Position numbers and translations under genes: made by a program. A stretch of DNA of 64,000 nt from DASVHS01 sp038244815 (GTDB lineage: Bacteria; Acidobacteriota; Thermoanaerobaculia; Gp7-AA8): positions 1 to 64,000 of the forward strand of contig JBBRTB010000023.1 in assembly GCA_038244815.1 (NCBI GenBank), written 5' to 3'. The notes beneath the pieces are model-generated. The model did not search any database, had not been told where the DNA came from, and saw only the letters and a program-made list of their open reading frames with translations. How positions within the stretch are numbered: the stretch's first letter is position 1; each line of letters opens with the position of its first letter. Shown here piece by piece: positions 33,713 through 40,806 of this stretch.

Positions 33713-35802
33713 TGCCGATGGACTTCCGGATCGCAGACACGTTCACCGATAGCCTCGGCCGCCTGGCGTCGGAAGAGCAGAAGATGGTCAAGACCACCGC
33801 CTTCGATCTTCAACTGAATCCCGCGCAGCCAGGAATGCAGTTTCACAAACTCGATCGCGCGAAGGATCCGAATTTCTGGTCCGTGCGGGTGAGCAGTGAC
33901 ATCCGCATCGTCGTGCATCGGACCGCGTCGAGTCTGATGCTCTGCTACGTCGATCATCACGATGCGGCGTACGCGTGGGCGGAGCGGCGGAAGATCGAGC
34001 GGCATCCGCAGACCGGCGCGGCGCAGCTCGTCGAAGTGCGCGAGACGGTGCGGGAGATCGTCGTGCCGCGATACGTCGAAGCGGCGCCTGAGGTTGCGCC
34101 GGCGAAGCTGCTCTTCGCCGAGACTCCTGAATGGGTGTTGCTCAGTCATGGCGTGCCGCTGGAGTGGATGGACGACGTCCGCGCCGCGACCGAGGAGACG
34201 CTGTTCGATGTGGCGGAGCATCTTCCGCGCGAGGCCGCTGAGCTGCTGCTGAACATCGCGACGGGCGCGCCGCTCCCGCCGTTGCCACTCGACCTGCCGC
34301 CGCACGTCGACGCGTTCGAGCATCCCGACGCGCAGCGCCGCTTCCGCGTCATTCAGAACCGTGAGGAGCTCGAGCGCGCACTCGATGCACCATGGGAGAA
34401 GTGGACGGTCTTCCTCCATCCCGCACAGCGGCAGCTCGTCGAGCGCGAGTTCAACGGGCCTGCGCGCGCCGGCGGTTCCGCCGGGACCGGGAAGACCATC
34501 GTCGCCCTCCACCGCGCCGTCTATCTGGCGCGCTCGAACGAAGATGCGCGCGTTCTGCTGACGACCTTCTCCGACACGCTCGCCAATACACTGCGGTACC
34601 GCCTGCGCATGCTGATCGGCAATGAGCCGCGCATCGCCGAGCGCCTTGAAGTGCAATCGCTGCCCGCGATCGCGCGCCGCCTATACGAAGTGCACTTCGG
34701 AAAAGTGAACTTCGCATCGGAAGCGGACCTGCGACAGATGCTCACGGAAGCCGCGGCCTCGGCAAACGCACAGAAGTTCACCGCGAACTTTCTCTGGAGC
34801 GAGTGGTCGACCGTCGTCGACGCCTGGCAGCTCGACTCCTGGGACACCTACCGCGACGTAAAGCGCCTCGGACGCAAGACCCGCCTCGCCGAAAAGCAGC
34901 GCCTCATCCTCTGGTCGATCTTCGACGCGGTGCGCGCGAAGCTCGCCGAACGAAAGCTCATCACCGAGCCGGCGATGTTCCATCGCCTCGCGGAGAGAGT
35001 CCGTCAGCTCCCGCGCCCCACGTTCGATTACGTGATCGTCGACGAAGCGCAGGACGTCAGCGTCCCCGAGCTCCGCTTCCTGGCCGCCCTCGGCGGCACC
35101 CGCCCGAACGCTCTCTTCTTTACCGGCGACCTCGGCCAGCGCATCTTCCAGCAGCCGTTCTCCTGGAAGGAGATCGGCGTGGACGTCCGCGGCCGTTCAT
35201 CACGTCTGAGAATCAACTACCGCACGTCGCATCAGATTCGTTTCCACGCCGACCGCCTGCTCGCACACGAGGTGTCTGACGTGGACGGCGTGACAGAAGA
35301 GCGCCGAGGGACGATCTCGGTATTCAACGGCGGTGCGCCGGAGATCGCAGTGGAGGAAACGCAGGACGAGGAGATTTCGCGCGTCGCAGCATGGATTGCG
35401 GCGCGCATAGCTGAGGGCTTGCGACCGCACGAGATCGCGATCTTCGTGCGATCGTCCGATCAGTATCCGCGAGCGAAGGCGGCGGCGGAGCGCGCGAACG
35501 TTCCGTACACGATCCTCGACGACAGAGTCGAAACGCGACACGGTCATCTTTCAATCACGACGATGCACCTCGCGAAAGGATTGGAGTTCCGCGCCGTCGC
35601 AGTGATGGCGTGCGATGACGATGTGATTCCGCTCGAATCGAGGATTGAAGCCGTAGCCGACGAATCCGATCTCGAGGACGTGTATCAGACGGAGAGGCAC
35701 CTGCTCTACGTGGCCTGCACGCGGGCACGCGATCAGCTCCTGGTTACAGGCGTGGCGCCCGGCTCGGAGTTTCTGCAGGACCTGTCGGGCCATCAGACAT
35801 GA
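33712..35802 (+). CDS. RelE-like domain fused to UvrD-family superfamily 1 helicase
   Basis: 696 residues. The N-terminal about 90 residues (DFRIADTFTDSLGRLASEEQ, LNPAQPGMQFHKLDRAKDPN, FWSVRVSSDIRIVVHR, SLMLCYVDHHDAAYAWAERR) read like a RelE/ParE toxin fold. An alpha-helical linker leads to SF1A helicase motifs: GGSAGTGKTIVALHR (about 254), TFSDTLANTLRYRL, DYVIVDEAQDVSVPEL (about 440), FTGDLGQRIFQQPFSW, LRINYRTSHQIR, TMHLAKGLEFRAVAV and YVACTRARDQLLV near the C terminus. ATP- and DNA-binding residues look intact. The upstream GTG at 33709 is possible, but ATG at 33712 overlaps the ATPase stop. The RelE part is a fold inference from pattern. Confidence 0.88.
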   Translation: MPMDFRIADTFTDSLGRLASEEQKMVKTTAFDLQLNPAQPGMQFHKLDRAKDPNFWSVRVSSDIRIVVHRTASSLMLCYVDHHDAAYAWAERRKIERHPQTGAAQLVEVRETVREIVVPRYVEAAPEVAPAKLLFAETPEWVLLSHGVPLEWMDDVRAATEETLFDVAEHLPREAAELLLNIATGAPLPPLPLDLPPHVDAFEHPDAQRRFRVIQNREELERALDAPWEKWTVFLHPAQRQLVEREFNGPARAGGSAGTGKTIVALHRAVYLARSNEDARVLLTTFSDTLANTLRYRLRMLIGNEPRIAERLEVQSLPAIARRLYEVHFGKVNFASEADLRQMLTEAAASANAQKFTANFLWSEWSTVVDAWQLDSWDTYRDVKRLGRKTRLAEKQRLILWSIFDAVRAKLAERKLITEPAMFHRLAERVRQLPRPTFDYVIVDEAQDVSVPELRFLAALGGTRPNALFFTGDLGQRIFQQPFSWKEIGVDVRGRSSRLRINYRTSHQIRFHADRLLAHEVSDVDGVTEERRGTISVFNGGAPEIAVEETQDEEISRVAAWIAARIAEGLRPHEIAIFVRSSDQYPRAKAAAERANVPYTILDDRVETRHGHLSITTMHLAKGLEFRAVAVMACDDDVIPLESRIEAVADESDLEDVYQTERHLLYVACTRARDQLLVTGVAPGSEFLQDLSGHQT

Positions 35803-35826
35803 GCCCGGCTCTGGCGAGACATCCGG

Positions 35827-36303
35827 TCAGCCCCGCCGCGCTGCCTCGATCGTGGCGAGGTCGATCTTCTTCATCGGCAGCATCGCCTCGAAGACCCGCT
35901 TTGCCTCACCGCCGCCCGCCGCAAGCGCCTCGGTTAGCGCGCGCGGGGTGATCTGCCAGGAGAGACCCCAGCGATCCTTGCACCAGCCGCACTGGCTCTC
36001 TTTGCCGCCGTTGCCGACGATCGCGTTCCAGTAGCGGTCCGTCTCTTCCTGATTGTCCGTCGCAATCTGGAACGAAAAGGCCTCGCTGTGCGTGAACGTC
36101 GCGCCGCCGTTGAGACCGAGACAAGGAATGCCCAGAACGGTGAACTCCACCGTCAGTACATCGTCCTTCTTGCCGCCCGGGTAGTCAGCGGGCGCCTTGT
36201 GAACGGCAATCACTTTGCTGTCCGGGAAAGTAGCGGCGTAGAAGCGCGCGGCCTCATGCGCCTCCTTATCGAACCAGAGGCAAATCGTATTTTTTGGCTT
36301 CAT
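35827..36303 (-). CDS. VOC superfamily protein, PhnB/3-demethylubiquinone methyltransferase-like
   Basis: 158 residues of the PhnB-like glyoxalase/VOC fold. ICLWFDKEAHEAARFYAATF opens the first beta-alpha-beta-beta-beta unit, LTVEFTVLGIPCLGLNGG and FSFQIATDNQEETDRYWNAI continue it, and WCKDRWGLSWQITPRAL is the conserved end of the domain. Enzymatic role undefined; such proteins are often annotated as 3-demethylubiquinone-9 methyltransferase without proof. ATG at 36303 fits the family; the longer frame start does not. Confidence 0.88.
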   Translation of the reverse strand: MKPKNTICLWFDKEAHEAARFYAATFPDSKVIAVHKAPADYPGGKKDDVLTVEFTVLGIPCLGLNGGATFTHSEAFSFQIATDNQEETDRYWNAIVGNGGKESQCGWCKDRWGLSWQITPRALTEALAAGGGEAKRVFEAMLPMKKIDLATIEAARRG

Positions 36304-36377
36304 GTTCGTGTGCTCCTGTGTTTGTGCGCGAGGCGCGCGACGGTCGTGATGATCAGCGAGCACTGGGCGTGTCTTGT

Positions 36378-37421
36378 CTACGGCTTCTTCAACTGCTCGA
36401 TCGTGGTCGAGATGCGGGTCTTCTGCGCAGCGTCCGTGGCCAGGCTCAACGCCTTGGTGTAATTGTCGATGGCCTTCTTCTTGTCACCGCTGGTTCCATA
36501 CGCCTCGGCCAGACTGTCGTAAGCGTTCCACGACTGCGGGTGTGCCTTGACGTTCATCTCGAAGATGCCGATGGCCTCGTCGGTTTTCTGCTGGGAAATC
36601 AGCTGATAGCCGTAGGCGTTCAACTCGGTCTCGGTGGCGATCGCAAACGCGTCGCTTCGCAGCTTTGCCGCTGCGGCCGGGTCGCCCTTCTTCTCCGCGA
36701 TGAGAGCCTTCGTGCGCAAGTTCGTGAAGTTGCGATTCATCGAGATCGAGCGGTCCGCCCAGGCCGTGGCGTCGTCGAGCGCGATGCCGTTCTGCGCGGC
36801 CCAGTTCGCGGCCTGGCTCCATGCCTGCCATCCGAAACGCGGAAGGCCGCGCAGTTGAGCGCGATAGCTGTCCAGCACGGTTTGCGCGAGGTCGATCCTG
36901 ATTTCGATGGGCACTCGCAATTTCTCCCATCGCATCGCCAGGACCACAGAGTCTTTCGTGGGCTCGTCGAACGTGTACCCGAGGCGCTCCTGAGATTCTG
37001 CGACCTCCGGTTTTGCCGTGATGCGTGCGGCGTCCTCTTTCTGGTCGTACGAGAAACTGCCCCAGGCGCCCGACTCGTTGCTGAAGATTACGGTCCAGTT
37101 GCTCTCTGTCGGGATCATGTGGAGACCGTAGGTTCCCGCCGCGAGCTTCGTCCCGTTGACTGTTACCGGCGTGGAGAACGAAACGGTCGTGTTCTGATTT
37201 GCGCCGGCACGCCAGACCTGATCGTAGGGAACGAGTCCGCCCCAGATCTTTCTGGCGTTCGCGGCGGGGCGGTGATACGACACCGTGATCTCGGCCAGAC
37301 CGACGACCTGCGTCGCGGAGGCCGCCGGACTCACTTCCGGCGAGATCAACCCGGGAACCTGAGCGCTGGCGGCGGCGGCAACAAGCAGCGAGACGAACAG
37401 CACCAGTGACGACCGTTTCAT
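36378..37421 (-). CDS. secreted DUF2911 protein with TPR repeats
   Basis: 347 residues with a signal peptide (SLVLFVSLLVAAAASAQ, cleavage near 21). DUF2911 domain about 22-190: QVVGLAEITVSYHRPAANAR, KIWGGLVPYDQVWRAGANQN, GTKLAAGTYGLHMIPTESNW and GSFSYDQKEDAARI. The C-terminal tetratricopeptide part reads GYQLISQQKTDEAIGIFEMN and SLAEAYGTSGDKKKAIDNYT. Periplasmic or exported; function unknown, abundant in Bacteroidota and Acidobacteriota. The start is preceded on the minus strand by AAGATGAGGTGA. The following 37422-37692 hold no gene. Confidence 0.9.
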   Translation of the reverse strand: MKRSSLVLFVSLLVAAAASAQVPGLISPEVSPAASATQVVGLAEITVSYHRPAANARKIWGGLVPYDQVWRAGANQNTTVSFSTPVTVNGTKLAAGTYGLHMIPTESNWTVIFSNESGAWGSFSYDQKEDAARITAKPEVAESQERLGYTFDEPTKDSVVLAMRWEKLRVPIEIRIDLAQTVLDSYRAQLRGLPRFGWQAWSQAANWAAQNGIALDDATAWADRSISMNRNFTNLRTKALIAEKKGDPAAAAKLRSDAFAIATETELNAYGYQLISQQKTDEAIGIFEMNVKAHPQSWNAYDSLAEAYGTSGDKKKAIDNYTKALSLATDAAQKTRISTTIEQLKKP

Positions 37422-37692
37422 CGATTCACCTCATCTTGAGATTTGCGGTGAACTCTATCCTGCCCGGCGTTGGCCCGCGGTAACCATGAGGTGAACAGCT
37501 TCGGCCCGGTCGAACCCTCGGCTGCAGCCAGCAAAGAAGCGCGTGGCAGCGGACTCTCGATCCAAGCTCCATGCAACGCGTCGCATGTTCGATGACGTGC
37601 CACGGCCGCGACCTGCGCGGCAGCAAGGTGGCGCCGTCGTGCTACTCAGGTCACGAGAAGAAGTGGAAGTAGCGCGATCAGCCGCCACACGT

Positions 37693-37874
37693 GGACGCCG
37701 ATCCAGGGATACGAGCGTCAGATGCGTCTGAGCGTATTTTGTCGGCTGTCGCCTCCCTCCGCCCAGCAAACGGCAGGACCGAGGGCTTGAAAAAGAAGCC
37801 GGGATCGTGTCGATTTCCGTCCCGTCCGTTCGACGCATGAGTGAAAGGCAGGAAAAAGCAATGCGAGTGATGGT
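37693..37874 (+). repeat. YCII-gene leader, copy B
   Basis: The leader and first codons of the YCII gene; copy A lies at 24628-24750. Copy B carries about 60 extra bases (about 37765-37825) that are missing from copy A. Both contain the same TTTTGTCGGCTGTCGCC core, so the element may be mobile or a recombination hotspot. Confidence 0.75.
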
Positions 37875-38286
37875 TCTGGTTCCCGGCGACAAACACAGCG
37901 AAGCGGGGGCGATGCCGACTGAGAAGCTGCTCTCGGACATGACGAAGTTCAACGAAGAGCTCGTGAAGGCCGGCGTGATGCTGGCCGGCGAGGGTCTTAC
38001 CCCGACATCGAAAGGCGCACGCGTCCGTTTCGATGGCAACAAGCGAACGGTCATCGACGGCCCGTTCACCGAGTCGAAGGAGATCGTGGCCGGCTTCTGG
38101 ATCTGGCAGGTCAAATCGCTGGACGAGGCCATCGAATGGATCAAACGCGCCCCGTTCGGCGGCGGCGTGCAGATCGAGCTGCGGCCGATCTTCGAGGCCG
38201 AGGATTTCGGCAAGGAGCTCACGCCGGAGCTGCGGGCGAAGGAGGACGCGTTGCGCGCGAAGATCGGTTCGCAGACGAAGAAGTAG
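37861..38286 (+). CDS. YCII-related (DGPF) protein
   Basis: 141-residue YciI-like protein: MRVMVLVPGDKHSEAGAMPT, LLSDMTKFNEELVKAGVMLA, then the diagnostic DGPFTESKEIVAGFWIWQVK and a C-terminal WIKRAPFGGGVQIELRPIFE. These proteins almost always sit beside an ECF sigma factor, as here. The ATG at 37861 (MRVMV) matches the family; an in-frame ATG at 37837 is possible. Function unknown; dimeric ferredoxin-like fold known for the family. Confidence 0.88.
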   Translation: MRVMVLVPGDKHSEAGAMPTEKLLSDMTKFNEELVKAGVMLAGEGLTPTSKGARVRFDGNKRTVIDGPFTESKEIVAGFWIWQVKSLDEAIEWIKRAPFGGGVQIELRPIFEAEDFGKELTPELRAKEDALRAKIGSQTKK

Positions 38287-38325
38287 GTTTGCAACGCTCT
38301 GGCGTTGATGGTGTGATCGGAAGCC

Positions 38326-38817
38326 GTGACGGCTTCCAATCACCCATCGCGCCATCGACGCGGTCTGGCGCATCGAGTGGCCGCGGCTGATCGCCGGACT
38401 CACGCGCATCGTGCGCGACGTCGGGGTGGCCGAGGAGCTCGCGCAGGATGCGCTGGTGGCAACGCTCGACGATCCGATCGGCGACGATCTGCTGCGGCTC
38501 GTGTTCATCGCCTGCCATCCCATCCCATCCCATCCCATCCTCTCCACTCGAAGTGCCTCATCCACTCGAAGTGCCGCGCGGCGCCGAGCTGGCGGCGCGA
38601 CTGGCCTCCGTCCTCGAAGCGATCTATCTCATCTTCAACGAGGGCTACTCGGCCACGGCGGGCCAGGGCTGGGTCCGGCCGGCGCTCTGCGAAGACGCGC
38701 TGCGACTCGGGCGCGTGCTGGCCGGGCTGATGCCGGAAGAGGCGGAGGTGCTCGGCCTGGTGGCGCTGATGGAGATTCAGGCCTCGCGGCTGCGGGCGCG
38801 AACGACGGCACGACGCC
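38326..38817 (+). pseudogene. ECF sigma factor gene, deleted and frameshifted copy
   Basis: Starts like the intact copy at 40795 but carries one extra base just after codon 4 (TCCAATCACC against TCCGACACC). It lacks about 184 bases between two CTGGTGGC repeats (sigma region 2) and a second block around region 4 where CATCC is expanded. It ends after RARTT, about 160 codons before the intact stop. The surviving pieces read RLIAGLTRIVRDVGVAEELA and YLIFNEGYSATAGQGWVRPA. Not functional. Confidence 0.88.
38516..38540 (+). repeat. (CATCC)5 tract at a deletion edge
   Basis: Five tandem CATCC units in the sigma pseudogene; the intact copy has two at the equivalent place (41164-41173). Next to it CCACTCGAAGTGCC is also duplicated. 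Both look like replication-slippage scars at the second deletion. Confidence 0.85.
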
Positions 38818-38957
38818 GCGTTTCCTCGGCCCGCATGAAATCACGCGCGTCCTGAATGACGGCCGAAGGGTCTTCGAGGCTGAAAAATCAATCGCGCGGA
38901 TCCCCCGCGAACTCGCCTGCGGGTGCGCGGGTCTTCAGTGTGATAAGGCGGGCAGGC

Positions 38958-40370
38958 TCAGTTTGGGACCTCGTCGGACTCCGTTCGCGACGTCGAGGTG
39001 CCATAACTGCAAGGCAAGATTACTCGAAACGTCGAACCCTGCCCTGGTTTCGTCGCCAGTTCCAAGCCGGCATCAAGGAGTTCGCAGAGCCGTTTGACGA
39101 TCGTCAGACCCACGCCCTCTCCCGGTTGTTGGCTCGGTGGCAGTTCCTTCGAGGCGGAAGGGAGTGTCGTGGCAGGATCGATATCGCGTCGCCGGTCCGT
39201 GCTCGCCTCTTTGGCATCATTCGCGACTTCCGTCGCGCTCAGCAGCTCCTGTGCGAACGGTGCGGCCTTGTTGTCGTCGATCCCGGGTCCCGTGTCCTGC
39301 ACCGAGAAGGTCCAGCGATTCGTGTCCCGCCCATTGTCCAGCCCCCACGTGACGGACACGCCGCCGCGCTGCGTGTACTTGACGGCGTTGAGAAGCAGGT
39401 TTTGCAGGATACGCAGGACTTTGTTCTTGTCCCCTTCGACCGGGAGCGTGCTCGGACCGTCCATCTTGAGAAACAGTCCCCGGCCGGTGGCGGCAGTTTG
39501 CGATGCCGTGCAGAAATCGCGCAGCAGCGTGGCGGCATCGAATGTGGTGATCTCCCGTTGCTCGTGTCCTGCTTCCAGACGGGCGAGGCTCAGGAGGTCG
39601 GTGAGCATTTCGTGAAGCGAGGAAACGCTCTTGCTGAGCATGTCGGCGACCTCAACCCGAAACTCTGAATGCCCCGGCTCGCTGTCGCTGAGGAGGGTGG
39701 CAGCACCTTTCACGACGGTCACGCTGCCGCGCAAATCATGGGCCGCCGTTCGCCATACCTCAGCCCGCGACTGCTCCATGGTGTGGAGGGAGGAGAGCGC
39801 GTGCTCGAGATCGGTAACGTGACCGGCCGATTCCGTCTGTTGGAGGCGCCAGTATTGGTTGGCGCTTTGCGTGACGCCGTTGGCGCACAGCAACGCCCAA
39901 GCTCGTCGAGCCGTCGGCATGACGCCCTGCTCGAGCGCGGGATGATTCGCCGCATAGCGCTCCAATTCGTCGGCGACGCATATCTGCAGGTATCCCCACT
40001 CTGCGATCAGTTCCCGGAGTGGGTACCCCTGCTGCCATCGCTGTAAGCCGTGCGCGCAAACCCTTTCGGTTTCTAGTCGCGCGGCGAGTGAATCCTGCTC
40101 AAGAGGCCAGGCTTGGATCGTATTGGCCAGACAGTCGAGGACCGCGGGAATGTGATCATTGAATTGGGCACGCGAAAGAGATGACGCAATGTTTTGCCAC
40201 GGAACCGCCTCGCCGGCGGCGCGCCACGCCTCGAGGATGGCCTCGCGCCGTTCGAGCAATTCAGCGGCGAGGGCGCTCAGCTGTTCTCGGGGAGGATTTG
40301 CAGGAATCACGATGTGGAGCTGTTTGACAGGGCGCGTAGTCGAAGCAGGGGATTCCTTGTCGGAGGGCAT
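38958..40370 (-). CDS. sensor histidine kinase with RsbRD-like N-terminal domain
   Basis: 470-residue cytoplasmic histidine kinase, no membrane segment. The N-terminal about 160 residues (ELLERREAILEAWRAAGEAV, GLQRWQQGYPLRELIAEWGY) resemble the RsbRD/RsbT co-antagonist helical sensor. HisKA H-box is AAHDLRGSVTVVKGAA (His about 211), followed by N-box NLLLNAVKYTQRGGV, G1 DTGPGIDD and G2 GEGVGLTIVKRL. No receiver domain or partner regulator adjacent. ATG 40370 has AAAAGGAAACGCTT upstream; a longer ATG (40412) is less well placed. It now lies between the two halves of a YCII-sigma duplication. Confidence 0.88.
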   Translation of the reverse strand: MPSDKESPASTTRPVKQLHIVIPANPPREQLSALAAELLERREAILEAWRAAGEAVPWQNIASSLSRAQFNDHIPAVLDCLANTIQAWPLEQDSLAARLETERVCAHGLQRWQQGYPLRELIAEWGYLQICVADELERYAANHPALEQGVMPTARRAWALLCANGVTQSANQYWRLQQTESAGHVTDLEHALSSLHTMEQSRAEVWRTAAHDLRGSVTVVKGAATLLSDSEPGHSEFRVEVADMLSKSVSSLHEMLTDLLSLARLEAGHEQREITTFDAATLLRDFCTASQTAATGRGLFLKMDGPSTLPVEGDKNKVLRILQNLLLNAVKYTQRGGVSVTWGLDNGRDTNRWTFSVQDTGPGIDDNKAAPFAQELLSATEVANDAKEASTDRRRDIDPATTLPSASKELPPSQQPGEGVGLTIVKRLCELLDAGLELATKPGQGSTFRVILPCSYGTSTSRTESDEVPN

Positions 40371-40581
40371 AAGCGTTTCCTTTTTGGTCTGAGCCGGGGA
40401 AAGTGACGACATCCTGATGGAGGCTTTGCCGGACAGAGGGATACATCCTTAATCTGCAAATAACGATCCACACGTTGATTTACCGAAGTGCCATCGGTCC
40501 TGGTTCAGGGTCTCCGGAACGACTTCAATGACGGCAGTCCAAAGGAGACCAAGCAGGGAGCGCTCCTTCTCCTTGCGCTGC

Positions 40582-40755
40582 GATTCGCTCGACGAGGCCA
40601 TGGAATGGATCAAACGCGCCCCGTTCGGCGGCGGCGTGCAGATCGAGCTGCGGCCGATCTTCGAGGCCGAGGATTTCGGCAAGGAGCTCACGCCGGAGCT
40701 GCGGGCGAAGGAAGACGCGTTGCGCGCAAAGATCGGTTCGCAGACGAAGAAGTAG
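40582..40755 (+). pseudogene. 3' fragment of a YCII gene (copy 2)
   Basis: 57 codons (SLDEAMEWIKRAPFGGGVQI to IGSQTKK) nearly identical to the end of the YCII gene at 37861-38286. The N-terminal 80 residues, including the DGPF motif, are absent. The copy is cut at a junction with unrelated sequence near 40580. Confidence 0.88.
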
Positions 40756-40760
40756 GTTTG

Positions 40761-40806
40761 CAACGCTCTGGCGTTGATGGTGTGATCGGAAGCCGTGACG
40801 GCTTCC
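40761..40806 (+). promoter_or_regulatory. two hairpins, the second enclosing the sigma start codon
   Basis: Hairpin 1: CAACGC/GCGTTG (40761-40776). Hairpin 2: GGAAGCCG (40788-40795), loop TGA, CGGCTTCC (40799-40806). The GTG start of the sigma gene is 40795-40797, at the apex, and the only Shine-Dalgarno-like GGAA is in the 5' arm. The same pair exists in copy 1 (38292-38337). Translational masking is inferred. Confidence 0.6.

Larger units (their letters stand above)
38113..38817 (+). repeat. YCII-sigma duplication, copy 1
   Basis: High-identity duplicate of 40582-41568, covering the last 58 codons of YCII, the 40-base spacer with two hairpins, and the sigma gene up to the ARTTA codons. Copy 1 has two internal deletions and is cut at the 3' end. 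Confidence 0.9.

Noticed and set aside
27774..35802. Prophage or integrative element
   Set aside because: No integrase, terminase, capsid, relaxase or transposase gene and no att-like tRNA target was seen; treated as a decayed defence operon instead.
38516..38540. Pentanucleotide repeat as a phase-variation switch
   Set aside because: It lies in a multiply broken pseudogene, so changes in repeat number cannot switch a functional product.
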